Position numbers and translations under genes: made by a program. 64,000 nucleotides of DNA from an uncultured Flavobacteriales bacterium (GTDB lineage Bacteria > Bacteroidota > Bacteroidia > Flavobacteriales_D > Crocinitomicaceae). The notes under the pieces are model-generated. The model searched no databases. It was not told where the DNA came from and saw only the letters and a program-made list of their open reading frames with translations. The stretch is from assembly GCA_905480145.1 (NCBI GenBank), contig CAJQPA010000003.1, positions 1-64,000 of the forward strand, in the 5' to 3' direction. Positions 34,399 to 43,758 of this stretch are shown here, in pieces. The stretch's first letter is position 1. Every line of letters begins with the position of its first letter.

Positions 34399-35838
34399 TT
34401 AGAATTCTGCGTTTTGTGGTGTTCTCGGGAAAGGAATCACATCCCTAATGTTAGACATTCCTGTAACGAACATAACCATACGCTCAAAACCCAATCCAAA
34501 TCCAGCGTGTGGAACTGTTCCAAATTTTCTGGTATCCAAATACCATTGTAAATCTTCCTCAGGAATATCAAAATCAGCGAACTTAGATTTTAAAACATCT
34601 AACCTCTCTTCTCTTTGAGAGCCACCAACGATTTCTCCAATTCCAGGGAACAGAACATCCATTGCTGCCACAGTTTTACCATCATCATTTTGACGCATGT
34701 AAAATGCCTTTATTTCTGCTGGATAATCCGTTAGAATTACCGGGCATTTATATTTCTTTTCAACTAAATATCTCTCGTGTTCACTATGAAGATCTACTCC
34801 CCATGACACATCGTATTTGAATTTCTTTTTCTTGAATGGTTTTGAATTCCTAAGAACTTCAATAGCTTCAGTATACGTCAATCGAATAAAATCATTCTCG
34901 GTTACAAACTTCAACCGTTCCATCAGTGTCATTTCATTTCTTTCAGCCGCTGGCTTAGACTGTTGTTCTTTTTCTTCTCTATCATTTAAGAATTGGAGGT
35001 CATCAGCACAATTAGTCAAGATATACTCACAGATAAATTTCAAAAAGTCTTCTGTCAAATCCATGTTGTCCTCCAAATCATTGAAAGCAACCTCTGGTTC
35101 AATCATCCAAAATTCAGCTAAATGGCGAGAAGTATTGGAGTTTTCTGCTCTAAAGGTTGGTCCAAAAGTATAAACTTGCCCTAGTGCTAGTGCAGCTAAT
35201 TCAGCTTCTAACTGACCAGAAACTGTCAGGTTTACTGCTTTTCCAAAAAAGTCTTGCTTGAAATCTACATTTCCATCTTCATCTAGAGGAGGATTTTTTG
35301 CATCCAAAGTAGAAACTCTAAACATTTCTCCTGCACCTTCTGCATCTGAACCAGTTACTATTGGTGTGTGAATATAGTTGAATCCTTTGTTGTTAAAATA
35401 GCTATGTATTGCAAAAGAAACGGCATGTCTAATTCTAAAAACAGCACCGAACGTATTTGTTCTAAAGCGAAGATGCGCTTGCTCTCTTAAAAACTCAAGA
35501 CTATGTTTTTTAGGTTGCATAACTGTTTTCTGGACTTCTTCAGGATTTGCATCACCCAAGATTTCTATCGAAATTACTTTTAATTCTACCGCTTGACCGG
35601 CTCCTTGTGATTCTACTAACTCACCAGAAATAGCAACTGCAGAAGCTGTTGTTACCCTTTTCAAAGTTACTTCATCAAAGCTTTCAAAATCAACTACAGC
35701 TTGAATGTTATTTATGGTAGAACCATCATTTACTTGGATGAAACGATTACTTCTAAACGCTCTTACCCAACCTTTGATTAACACTGTATTTCCAACTTGT
35801 GGACTTTGAAGTATATCTGCTATTTTCTCTCTTTTCAT
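34399..35838 (-). CDS. asnS: Asparaginyl-tRNA synthetase
   Basis: The ATG at 35838 is the preferred start, giving 479 residues. An N-terminal OB-fold (about 5-110; [10 protein letters not shown]) precedes the class II core. Motif 2 is [25 protein letters not shown] and motif 3 is [17 protein letters not shown]. The last residues ([10 protein letters not shown]) match the AsnRS C terminus. It ligates asparagine to tRNA-Asn. The upstream ATG would add a hydrophobic stretch not expected for a cytoplasmic enzyme. Confidence 0.97.
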   Translation of the reverse strand: MKREKIADILQSPQVGNTVLIKGWVRAFRSNRFIQVNDGSTINNIQAVVDFESFDEVTLKRVTTASAVAISGELVESQGAGQAVELKVISIEILGDANPEEVQKTVMQPKKHSLEFLREQAHLRFRTNTFGAVFRIRHAVSFAIHSYFNNKGFNYIHTPIVTGSDAEGAGEMFRVSTLDAKNPPLDEDGNVDFKQDFFGKAVNLTVSGQLEAELAALALGQVYTFGPTFRAENSNTSRHLAEFWMIEPEVAFNDLEDNMDLTEDFLKFICEYILTNCADDLQFLNDREEKEQQSKPAAERNEMTLMERLKFVTENDFIRLTYTEAIEVLRNSKPFKKKKFKYDVSWGVDLHSEHERYLVEKKYKCPVILTDYPAEIKAFYMRQNDDGKTVAAMDVLFPGIGEIVGGSQREERLDVLKSKFADFDIPEEDLQWYLDTRKFGTVPHAGFGLGFERMVMFVTGMSNIRDVIPFPRTPQNAEF

Positions 35839-35962
35839 TCTCTGCGATTTCTTGATGTCCAAAAATAACAAGAATGTGCCTAAACTCAACGTAATAAAAC
35901 AGAAAAGCACACTCCATAGACGAACTAATTAACAGGGTGATGCTTATCGGATATTTGAAGTG

Positions 35963-36526
35963 TTATTTTCCATTCCAGTTTGTCATGGTTAATTGTAAAC
36001 CAATTGATGAAAACCCTTTGATAAATTCAATCGAGGTGGATGTTCTCTCTGGCAAACTCAAACTCTCTTCTTTACTCCAATCTCCTAAAACATAATTTGA
36101 TTGTTTCCCAGGATTAAATTCACTTCCCACTCCAAATCTCAATCTTGCATATTGACTTGTGCCTAGGACTGCTTGAATATCTTTCAAGCCATTATGTCCG
36201 CCATCAGAACCTTTTCCTTTCATTCTTAATTTACCAAATGGAAGAGCTATATCATCCGTAATAACCAATAAGTTCTCAATCTTAATTTTCTCAGTTTGCA
36301 TCCAATAATTAACTGCTTTACCGGAGAGGTTCATAAATGTATTTGGCTTGGCCAGAATTAATGTTCTACCTTTAAATTTAACCGTTGCGACATCTGCAAG
36401 TTTCTCAGTTGAAAATTCCGCCCCTAACTCTTTAGCAAAAGCATCTAGTACTTTAAAACCAACATTGTGTCGGGTGTTTTCGTATTTTAGACCTGGATTT
36501 CCAAGACCAACGATAAGGTATTTCAT
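35963..36526 (-). CDS. pth: Peptidyl-tRNA hydrolase
   Basis: Rescues peptidyl-tRNA released during abortive translation. The 187-residue protein begins MKYLIVGLGNPGLKYENTRHNVGF, with the conserved Asn and the catalytic His in TRHNVG. It also carries KPNTFMNLSGKAV and RMKGKGSDGGHNGLKDI. Length is typical. It is monocistronic. Confidence 0.97.
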   Translation of the reverse strand: MKYLIVGLGNPGLKYENTRHNVGFKVLDAFAKELGAEFSTEKLADVATVKFKGRTLILAKPNTFMNLSGKAVNYWMQTEKIKIENLLVITDDIALPFGKLRMKGKGSDGGHNGLKDIQAVLGTSQYARLRFGVGSEFNPGKQSNYVLGDWSKEESLSLPERTSTSIEFIKGFSSIGLQLTMTNWNGK

Positions 36527-36582
36527 TTTATCAGAACATTTAGAATTCGAAAATACAATAATTGTACAATGTTAGAAAAGAA

Positions 36583-37611
36583 TTATCCCATATCTGTTCC
36601 TGAAATGTGAAATGATTGCTTGGACGTCTCACTCTTGTTGTTTAAGGTTTTAGATATTACGTTGACCTGAGTCACACCAATTAATTTGTTCAAAACACCC
36701 CATTTAATCTTGTTTTTGATAGTAGAATAAAGCCCATCGATTGGATCCACCCACCACAGTATTAAATTCCGTTTTTCTTCTGCAAGAATACTGTTAAAGA
36801 AATCGTTCAACAAATTCGAACAATTATCTTTAATATAGACACCCTCAGGTATTACAAAAGAGTGTTTTTTAGGACGTATAATTCTATTAATTCCAGGGAT
36901 AAATGGAATCACTTTGGTTAGTGTTTTACCAAATTTACCAGGAAGTCTTTCAATACGCCAGTCTAGATTTGTAATTTTAGCAAAGCATATGATTTCTTCG
37001 GTTTCATTTTTAACAACATAGTACTCACCTTTCATAAATTCTTGAAGAAAGAAATAATCCTTTTTCTGCAATCTACTGATTATAAATTCAGGTATTTCAC
37101 TCCAATCACCAGACCGCACCACATCTATTTTATTCTTTGGCGCGACTCTACTGAATGTTCTTAACTCAATTTCACGAATTGTTTTAAATCCTAATTCTTC
37201 TGTCAACCAAAGACTTTTGACATTTTCAGGGTCCACATAAGCATAAAATTCAGATATTTTCTCACCTTTGAAACCTGTCTTTAGGGCATCCTCAAAAAAA
37301 AGCTTTAGCTCATTCTTAATTTTACTTTTTCCACCTGCCCTAGACTTATGCTTTCCGGTTGACTGAAATATTGATTGAAAAGCAAAATATCGTATGTACC
37401 AATGGCCACTTCTTCTGCAAAAAGTAACGTTTCCTAAAACTTTATCATTACGTTCAAGGGTTAAAAACAATGGATTGTCTAAATCCAAGACTCGAGCTTC
37501 TGTATTTAAGTGTTGATATAATCCACCATTTGAACCAAGTGTTGTCTTTTTGAGGATGTCAATTACACCCTTTGAAGGTTCTGTATTTATTCTAAATAAT
37601 GAGCTTAACAT
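36583..37611 (-). CDS. GNAT-like acetyltransferase-fold protein
   Basis: A 342-residue protein with a GNAT-like core in its first half: VLGNVTFCRRSGHW, then YAYVDPENVKSLWLTEELGFKTIREIEL, which is the usual acetyl-CoA/helix-and-strand end of a GNAT domain. The second half (about 180-340) could be a degenerate second GNAT copy. The substrate is unknown. The gene begins one base after the stop codon of the iron-dependent alcohol dehydrogenase gene, so they form a tight pair. Confidence 0.6.
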   Translation of the reverse strand: MLSSLFRINTEPSKGVIDILKKTTLGSNGGLYQHLNTEARVLDLDNPLFLTLERNDKVLGNVTFCRRSGHWYIRYFAFQSIFQSTGKHKSRAGGKSKIKNELKLFFEDALKTGFKGEKISEFYAYVDPENVKSLWLTEELGFKTIREIELRTFSRVAPKNKIDVVRSGDWSEIPEFIISRLQKKDYFFLQEFMKGEYYVVKNETEEIICFAKITNLDWRIERLPGKFGKTLTKVIPFIPGINRIIRPKKHSFVIPEGVYIKDNCSNLLNDFFNSILAEEKRNLILWWVDPIDGLYSTIKNKIKWGVLNKLIGVTQVNVISKTLNNKSETSKQSFHISGTDMG

Positions 37612-37612
37612 C

Positions 37613-38776
37613 TTAGAACGATGATTGAATTATTGCCGATATATCATCAAGATCAATACTTTTTCTTTCGCCCATTTGTGTCCATCCACGTTCTGAAAAC
37701 AAATCACATATTATTACTTCAGCCCCCTTGAATTCTGAAGTGTATTCTGATAATTTCGTTGACACACCTAGACCATGAAAGAACATCTCTGTTTTTTGAA
37801 TAGCTTCTCTCGCAATTTCTTCATTCGTCCCTTCCAAATTCCAAACACGCTTTCCATATTGAGTAAGTTTCTCTTGCTTATCTGTAAATTTACGCTCCCA
37901 TAAACGAGGAGCGATTATGGCAAGTGTTCTTGCATGGTCAATATCAAATAAAGCTGTTAATTCATGCCCAATCATGTGTGTTGTCCAATCAGTTGGCACA
38001 CCGCAACGGAGGTTGCCATTTAAGGCATGTGTAGCGCAATGCATTAAGTTAGAGGCTAACTTGTAGTCCGAAGGGTGATCAACAACGTTAGCCACTTCAA
38101 TTAACGTAGAAAGTATGCCTTCGGCTTCTCGTTCCTGTAAAAGATTTTCTGTAGGATATGTTATGTATTGTTCCAATGTATGCATGAAGGCGTCAATGAT
38201 TCCATTCGCCAATTGTCTTTTGGGAAGACTTGCAACCAGGCTAGGGTCGCAAAATGAAAACACGGGGAAGAAAAGAGGTCCACCCATTGTTAATTTTGCT
38301 TTCAAAGATTTACGGCTAATCACAGCTCCAGAATTTGCCTCAGAACCCGTTGCCGGCAATGTTAGTATTGTTCCAAACGGCACAGCAGAAGTAAAAACAC
38401 ATCCCTCTTTTCGTTTCAATACATCCCAAGGATTTCCTTTATAATTAATTGCGCCAGACATAAATTTAACACCATCAATGACAGAACCTCCTCCTATTGC
38501 TAAAATGAAATCAATATTCTTTTCTTTTGCTAATTCAGCTCCTTTGATGAGGGTGTCATATTCAGGGTTTGCTTCAACTCCTGGAAATTCAGTTAATTCA
38601 AAATCGACCAACTTTTTTAAAACTTTATCCAGAAGACCAATTTTTTTAACAGAGCCTCCGCCATATACCAAAAGTATGTTTTTTACATTTTGATCTTTTA
38701 ACAGGATTGGTAATCTATCCAATTGATCTTTTCCAAATACTATTCTAGTTGGATTTATTACTTCAAAGTTTTCCAT
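37613..38776 (-). CDS. Iron-containing alcohol dehydrogenase
   Basis: A 387-residue group III alcohol dehydrogenase, closest in style to YqhD/BDH. Nucleotide-binding site: YGGGSVKKIG and GGGSVIDGVKFMSGA. Metal ligands: Asp and His in IIDAFMHTLEQY, and two His in HMIGHELTALFDIDHART. It reduces aldehydes or butanal/diols with NAD(P)H. The natural substrate is unknown, and detoxification of reactive aldehydes is a common role for YqhD. It is followed by the GNAT-like gene. Confidence 0.93.
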   Translation of the reverse strand: MENFEVINPTRIVFGKDQLDRLPILLKDQNVKNILLVYGGGSVKKIGLLDKVLKKLVDFELTEFPGVEANPEYDTLIKGAELAKEKNIDFILAIGGGSVIDGVKFMSGAINYKGNPWDVLKRKEGCVFTSAVPFGTILTLPATGSEANSGAVISRKSLKAKLTMGGPLFFPVFSFCDPSLVASLPKRQLANGIIDAFMHTLEQYITYPTENLLQEREAEGILSTLIEVANVVDHPSDYKLASNLMHCATHALNGNLRCGVPTDWTTHMIGHELTALFDIDHARTLAIIAPRLWERKFTDKQEKLTQYGKRVWNLEGTNEEIAREAIQKTEMFFHGLGVSTKLSEYTSEFKGAEVIICDLFSERGWTQMGERKSIDLDDISAIIQSSF

Positions 38777-38790
38777 ATTGTTTTCAATAA

Positions 38791-38824
38791 AAAACCCCGA
38801 TTAATCTATGATCAATCGGGGTTT
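38791..38824 (-). terminator. Terminator of the ExbB-ExbD operon
   Basis: AAACCCCGATT / AATCGGGGTTT forms a stem with a T-run on the minus strand, about 18 bases after the last exbD stop codon. Confidence 0.87.
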
Positions 38825-38841
38825 GGATAATTATAATTTTC

Positions 38842-39363
38842 CTATTTTTTAATCTCCCCATCTACCGCGTATGCAATAGATAAAGCATCAATTTTTTGCA
38901 ACTCTTTACGAATATCAAAAATAGTACCAGTCGGTGCTCCTTCATCTGCTTTAACACATGTGATTACTGACTCTATTCCTTTCGTAATTTTACTCTTTTT
39001 TGCTTCAAACTTGTCCGACTTCCAGTTTCGAATCGCATTCGTGCTGTATAAGTCATCAGGAGTAGACTGAACTACGTTATCCATAAATAACATATATTCC
39101 ATTCCAATTGATCTATACCTAGCTGCTCTGGCAGCGTTTAATGGTTTACCCAGATATAAAAAGTCAATTTCAGAACGTTGTTTATATGGAGTCATATCAG
39201 CAGCTTCTACACCTGTTGGTTTTACAACCTTCACTGTAGGGTCTGTCTCTTTACTAGTTGTAGCAACCATAAAGAAAAATAACAACATAAATACAATATC
39301 CGGTAAAGATGAAGTGTTAATTCCAGGTGCGGGTTTACCGCCATCTTTTTTAAATTTTGACAT
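38842..39363 (-). CDS. ExbD-family biopolymer transporter (second copy)
   Basis: A 173-residue inner-membrane protein with one N-terminal helix. The conserved Asp22 sits in SSLPDIVFMLLFFFMVAT, the proton-pathway residue of ExbD/TolR. A periplasmic domain follows. With ExbB it uses the proton gradient to energise TonB or Tol-Pal. It lies 12 bases after the other exbD and closes the operon. Two ExbD paralogues next to one ExbB is typical in Bacteroidota. Confidence 0.9.
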   Translation of the reverse strand: MSKFKKDGGKPAPGINTSSLPDIVFMLLFFFMVATTSKETDPTVKVVKPTGVEAADMTPYKQRSEIDFLYLGKPLNAARAARYRSIGMEYMLFMDNVVQSTPDDLYSTNAIRNWKSDKFEAKKSKITKGIESVITCVKADEGAPTGTIFDIRKELQKIDALSIAYAVDGEIKK

Positions 39364-39375
39364 AGCTAATATGTT

Positions 39376-40131
39376 TTAAACTTTTGGTGTAACCTCGATG
39401 ATTCTGTCTGGATACAAAATTTTCAACAAATCAATTTTCTCTTTGTCTTTCAATTTTTCATCCATTGAATATCTGCTTAAGATATTCTTGTATGACTCTC
39501 CAAAGATCTTCATTGAGGAATCGTTACGCAGTTCGTAAATCGCTTCTTCAATCTCCGATTGAATCTTTGCAAACAACTCATATTTCGTTGCTTTCATGAC
39601 TTCAATACGAATGTGAGCTTGAAAATGAATTTCTGGCAACGTTTCTTTACCATACATTTCAATCGCAGTTAATTTCTTTTCCCATTCAGCAACTTGACGC
39701 TGTTTGAACTCAATAATTGTAGCAAGTGCATCCGGTGTGTTTTCAACAGCCTCTGCTTGCTCAATTGCTTGATCCAAAGAAATTTCAATGTCCTTTTTCG
39801 ATATCTTCGAATACATCGGAAATGAATTCAAACCATCGTTTTTAATCTCATTCTTTTGATAGAATTCAACTATTTTTTCAGAGATCTCATCTGGATTTTG
39901 CATGTATTCTCCACGCACCATTAATTGATTTTGAGCATTTGCTTTAATTGCACAAATGTTTCTTGGTTCAATTGGAGGTGGCACATCTTGCGTTGATATT
40001 AACTTAGGAATATTACGTACATACGCTTTATCCTTATCCATTGTTGTCGTTACCAAGAAAAATATTAATAGTAAGAAAGCGATATCCGCCATCGAACCAG
40101 CATTTACTTCAGGTATGTCGCGCTTTGCCAT
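39376..40131 (-). CDS. ExbD-family biopolymer transporter (first copy)
   Basis: A 251-residue protein with a single N-terminal helix containing Asp16 (GSMADIAFLLLIFFLVTTTM). It carries an unusually long periplasmic part (about 35-251) rich in Glu and Lys. It is longer than standard ExbD (about 140), so an extra periplasmic region may contact other envelope proteins. It follows the small membrane protein gene after 12 bases. Confidence 0.9.
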   Translation of the reverse strand: MAKRDIPEVNAGSMADIAFLLLIFFLVTTTMDKDKAYVRNIPKLISTQDVPPPIEPRNICAIKANAQNQLMVRGEYMQNPDEISEKIVEFYQKNEIKNDGLNSFPMYSKISKKDIEISLDQAIEQAEAVENTPDALATIIEFKQRQVAEWEKKLTAIEMYGKETLPEIHFQAHIRIEVMKATKYELFAKIQSEIEEAIYELRNDSSMKIFGESYKNILSRYSMDEKLKDKEKIDLLKILYPDRIIEVTPKV

Positions 40132-40143
40132 ATTAATTTTTTT

Positions 40144-40617
40144 TTATTTCTTAATCATCGCCATTATCGGAGATGCTACTGCTGCAATAACCGCAACAAC
40201 AATTAGAATAATAACTAAATATAATCCCGCTGAAGTCGAGTTGATTGTTCCTTGAGCAACCTGCACATCATCTGCCAATTGTAACGAACTGTTAGAATCA
40301 GATGTTCCCGCTACTAATAAAATTAGATAAAGAACCAATGATGCAACTAATCCAATAATTGACATGACTGTTTTCTTAGGGTTAGAAATTAATTGAAACA
40401 CAAAGAATAACAATATTAATCCAACACCCGCAAACATTAAGAAGCCAGTAAATCCAATTGAGAATCCCATTTTAGCTCCGTCACGAAACGACTCTTGTTC
40501 TTCTACTGTACTGTTCATGTCTGCTCCATTGAAAAGGAATAAACATGCCAATACGCCAATTGCAACTAATGCAATTTTAAGAACACTCATATACAAATTG
40601 AGCTTTTTAGTATCCAT
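40144..40617 (-). CDS. Four-helix membrane protein in the ExbBD operon
   Basis: This 157-residue protein has about four predicted transmembrane helices (residues about 8-30, 52-76, 84-104 and 130-154) and short hydrophilic loops. No family is recognised by eye. It is placed between ExbB and the two ExbD genes, which suggests an accessory or stabilising subunit of the proton channel. Confidence 0.75.
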   Translation of the reverse strand: MDTKKLNLYMSVLKIALVAIGVLACLFLFNGADMNSTVEEQESFRDGAKMGFSIGFTGFLMFAGVGLILLFFVFQLISNPKKTVMSIIGLVASLVLYLILLVAGTSDSNSSLQLADDVQVAQGTINSTSAGLYLVIILIVVAVIAAVASPIMAMIKK

Positions 40618-40662
40618 ACTATTTAATAATTATAGTTAATAAATATAATCTAATGCTCTTGC

Positions 40663-41496
40663 TTAGACTTTAGCAACTTTGTGCTTTAACATCATATCCA
40701 CTAATGAGATTGACGCATCTTCCATTTCGTTTACTATACCATCCACTTTAGACACGATGTAATTGTAAAAAACTTGAAGGATAATTGCTGCAATAAGACC
40801 AAAAACTGTTGTTAAAAGCGATACCTTAATACCACCAGCAACTGTAATTGGAGAAACTTGTCCATCTTCAATAATCTTATCAAAGGCGAAAATCATTCCG
40901 ATTACTGTTCCCAAGAAACCAAGCATAGGTGCCAATGCAATAAACAAAGATAACCAAGTAAGACCCTTTTCTAGAAGTCCCATTTGAACACCACCATATG
41001 ATACAACTGATTTTTCAGCCATTTCAATACCTTCATCAGCTCTATCTAGACCTTGGTAAAAAATAGAAGCAATAGGTCCTCTTGTATTACGACAAACATC
41101 TTTCGCAGCTTCAACACCACCGCTTTTCAACGCTGATTCAACATCCTCTAGAAACTTACTTGTGTTAATAGTAGAAAGGTTTAAGTATACAATTCTTTCT
41201 ATTGATAATGCTAAACCAATAATTAAACAAATTAATACTGGAGTCATCCATAATGGAGCACCTTCAATATACTTTTGCTTTAATGTTTGTACGAAGCTAA
41301 GTTCTTCTTTCTTGTCATCTTCAATAGCTGTAGCCATGTCATCACCTGCATCTTTTGCAGCTTCAGCTGGTGTTTCTATTTCTGTCTCAACTGGAGCAAC
41401 TGCTGATTCGACCTCTGTTGAATCGGCAAAAGAAAAGTTTACTAAACCAAAAATCATTGCCGCTGCAATAACAAATGAACTAAATGTTTTTTTCAT
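40663..41496 (-). CDS. ExbB/TolQ/MotA-family proton channel
   Basis: A 277-residue inner-membrane protein. A signal-like N terminus and an Ala/Glu-rich stretch (about 25-65) precede three transmembrane helices. The conserved APMLGFLGTVIGMIFAF and GGIKVSLLTTVFGLIAAI match the MotA/TolQ/ExbB channel domain. It would form the pentameric proton channel with the ExbD partners downstream. It probably powers TonB-dependent import at the outer membrane, such as the receptors in this window. Confidence 0.92.
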   Translation of the reverse strand: MKKTFSSFVIAAAMIFGLVNFSFADSTEVESAVAPVETEIETPAEAAKDAGDDMATAIEDDKKEELSFVQTLKQKYIEGAPLWMTPVLICLIIGLALSIERIVYLNLSTINTSKFLEDVESALKSGGVEAAKDVCRNTRGPIASIFYQGLDRADEGIEMAEKSVVSYGGVQMGLLEKGLTWLSLFIALAPMLGFLGTVIGMIFAFDKIIEDGQVSPITVAGGIKVSLLTTVFGLIAAIILQVFYNYIVSKVDGIVNEMEDASISLVDMMLKHKVAKV

Positions 41497-41540
41497 GTTC
41501 TAAAAGATTAATTAATCGTGTTCTAAGTTTATAATTTAGC

Positions 41541-41548
41541 CAAATTTA
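41541..41548 (-). promoter_or_regulatory. Candidate -7 element of the exbB operon
   Basis: The minus strand reads TAAATTTG, matching TAnnTTTG, about 45 bases upstream of the exbB start. The nearest -33-like TTG is 15 or 25 bases away, outside ideal spacing. Confidence 0.4.
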
Positions 41549-41680
41549 ATAAAAAATATTTCACAACACCACTCAATGTTAAATAATGAAGTAATCCATG
41601 CACATTATTGAGTGAACGGAAAACTGAGAATTGAATTTTAATCGTAAATTCATACTCAAAATATTTAGGACAACCACTAT

Positions 41681-42694
41681 ATGATAAACGATCATCAAGC
41701 AACTATTTTCGCGCTAATTAAACAGAACATGAATCCGAAAGACTCTCTTGGACAGGTTGTTGGAGAAGTTTTAAGTCTTAGTTCTGATGCTGTTTACCGA
41801 AGATATAGAGGCGAGACACATTTGACTATTTTTGAATTAGAAAAGTTGTCCAAAGCCTTTTCTTTCTCTTTGGATTCTATTTTTGGAATGAATAAAAATA
41901 TGGTTTTGTTTAACTTTAAACCTCTTGATGAATATGATTTCAGCATGGATATTTACCTTCAAGACATGTTGGATAATGTCAAATTACTCAAAGCTCAAAA
42001 AAATCCTGAACTAATTTTAACCATTGACAACACACCTTTTCTCCAACTCCTAAATTACCCTCATTTAATCCGATTCAAGCTGTTTTTTTGGGCAAAAACG
42101 TACTTACGCCTTAAAGAGTATGAAAACATAGATTTTGGGTATGAGAAAATCTCATCTAAAACTTTCGATACTGGTTTAGAACTATTGAAGACATACAATT
42201 CTATTCCATCAAAAGAAATCTATGATCCTGAACTATTGAGAGGGTTCGCTCGGGAAATCTATTACTACTATCACTCTCGTTTAATTAAAGATGCTGAATA
42301 CGCTCTTTATCTATTGGAAGTATTAGATCGTTTTCTGGATCACTTAAAAGCACAAGCCGTTGTTGGAAAGAAATTCGTCTCTAAATCGACTCCGCCTGCT
42401 TATGGAAATGATTTTGAGATGTACTTCAATGAAACAAACAACGGAAATAGCTCTATTTTTTACAGATCAGATGCAGGTCAAGGATTGTACATCTCTCACA
42501 ATATGTTGAATTACGTGCACACTACCGACAAAACTTATCTTGATGACAGTAATAATTTCATTAAAAAGCAATTGAACAATTCAAGTATCATGAGCACAAC
42601 GAATGAAAAAGATAGAAATAATTATTTTTTCCAAGTAAAAAAAATGATTGATGGCATACGTAAGAAAATTGAAACTGAATCAAGTGAGGCATAG
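41681..42694 (+). CDS. Helix-turn-helix protein of unknown function
   Basis: A 337-residue protein. Residues about 1-70 look like a cro/BetR-like helix-turn-helix (IKQNMNPKDSLGQVVGEVLSLSSDAVYRRYRGETHLTI). The rest is a mostly helical domain with no visible catalytic motif. It could be a regulator with a ligand-binding or TPR-like C-terminal domain. It is a single gene on the plus strand, divergent from the exbB operon. Confidence 0.6.
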   Translation: MINDHQATIFALIKQNMNPKDSLGQVVGEVLSLSSDAVYRRYRGETHLTIFELEKLSKAFSFSLDSIFGMNKNMVLFNFKPLDEYDFSMDIYLQDMLDNVKLLKAQKNPELILTIDNTPFLQLLNYPHLIRFKLFFWAKTYLRLKEYENIDFGYEKISSKTFDTGLELLKTYNSIPSKEIYDPELLRGFAREIYYYYHSRLIKDAEYALYLLEVLDRFLDHLKAQAVVGKKFVSKSTPPAYGNDFEMYFNETNNGNSSIFYRSDAGQGLYISHNMLNYVHTTDKTYLDDSNNFIKKQLNNSSIMSTTNEKDRNNYFFQVKKMIDGIRKKIETESSEA

Positions 42695-42770
42695 TTTTTC
42701 CTATCATTTTTGCTAACTCAACATCTTAAACTTCTTGGTTTTCACCCAGTGATTTAACATTGCATTGAAT

Positions 42771-42804
42771 AAAAAATGCCGGACCAATAAGCCCAGCATT
42801 TTTT
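42771..42804. terminator. Bidirectional terminator between HTH and PorP/SprF genes
   Basis: An inverted repeat AAAAAATGC-CGG / CC-CA-GCATTTTTT carries A/T runs on both sides between two convergent genes. Confidence 0.75.
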
Positions 42805-42841
42805 CATATTTATTGTTTTGAACTAGATCGACTTCAAGAAT

Positions 42842-43756
42842 TTAATTCATTGAAGCTCTGTTTTTCTTTTTAGAAGGAATTGCATATTTGACCATCACTT
42901 CATGTGAACCGTTAGAATATTTAGCAACGTTTGACAATGTGAAATCAAAAGCATAACCAATTGTTACAACATCTTCGTACGAATATTGAAGATACACAGA
43001 AGCAAAACCTAAAGATTTATAACCGAGCCCTAGTCCTATGATTTTTTTATACGTGGCCATCACGTTTATATCTCCCTGAGGATTAATGTGCTGCGTATAT
43101 TTACCCAGAACATTTGCTTGAAGATCAAAATCTTTGTTCAATTCAAATGTATATCCTGCATTCAAATAGTAGTTAGAAACTGTTGATGACAAGTCTTGTG
43201 AAGAAATACCCATTGGACTTTCGTTATTAAACGATAAAATTCGAGGAACAGAAATACCAACATGATATTTTTCTGTATAATAATGAACCCCAACTCCTAG
43301 TCTCGGAAGAGCCACGGTTCTTTTTTGATCATCAAACATAACATCTCCATCCCAGTATGTCAGTCGACTATAATCTGTTGTGTAAATATCAGCTCCAGCA
43401 TCAATACCAAACGCAAGCTTATGATTTTCATTCAATTTCAAGCTGTAGCTATAATTAACAGCTAAACTATTCATTGTTGTGGCTCCAATTTGGTCCATAA
43501 AAACATAACCTCCTAATCCCATATTCAATTCTTTTAAAGAATTCTCATAAAGAATACCCCCCGTTAATGGAGAGCCCTCAAAACCTGCCCACTGTTTTCT
43601 GAACAAAGCAGTAATGTTTTGTGTCCCTTCGGTTCCTGTCGCTGCAGGATTATAAAATGAATTCGCTTCAAAATAATTAGTAAACGAGTATTCTTGTTGT
43701 GCTATAGCACTCAATCCAATTATAGAAATAATTGTTGTTAGTATTAAACTTTTCAT
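42842..43756 (-). CDS. PorP/SprF-family type IX secretion membrane protein
   Basis: This 304-residue outer-membrane barrel protein has a signal peptide and the family motif NSFYNPAATGTEG. It continues with strands containing LFRKQWAGFEGSP and ending in MVKYAIPSKKKN. PorP/SprF proteins work with the type IX secretion system, and each tends to sit behind a large surface protein that it helps display. Here the giant SprB-repeat gene is directly upstream (two bases), so the two are expected partners. Confidence 0.93.
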   Translation of the reverse strand: MKSLILTTIISIIGLSAIAQQEYSFTNYFEANSFYNPAATGTEGTQNITALFRKQWAGFEGSPLTGGILYENSLKELNMGLGGYVFMDQIGATTMNSLAVNYSYSLKLNENHKLAFGIDAGADIYTTDYSRLTYWDGDVMFDDQKRTVALPRLGVGVHYYTEKYHVGISVPRILSFNNESPMGISSQDLSSTVSNYYLNAGYTFELNKDFDLQANVLGKYTQHINPQGDINVMATYKKIIGLGLGYKSLGFASVYLQYSYEDVVTIGYAFDFTLSNVAKYSNGSHEVMVKYAIPSKKKNRASMN

Positions 43757-43758
43757 AA

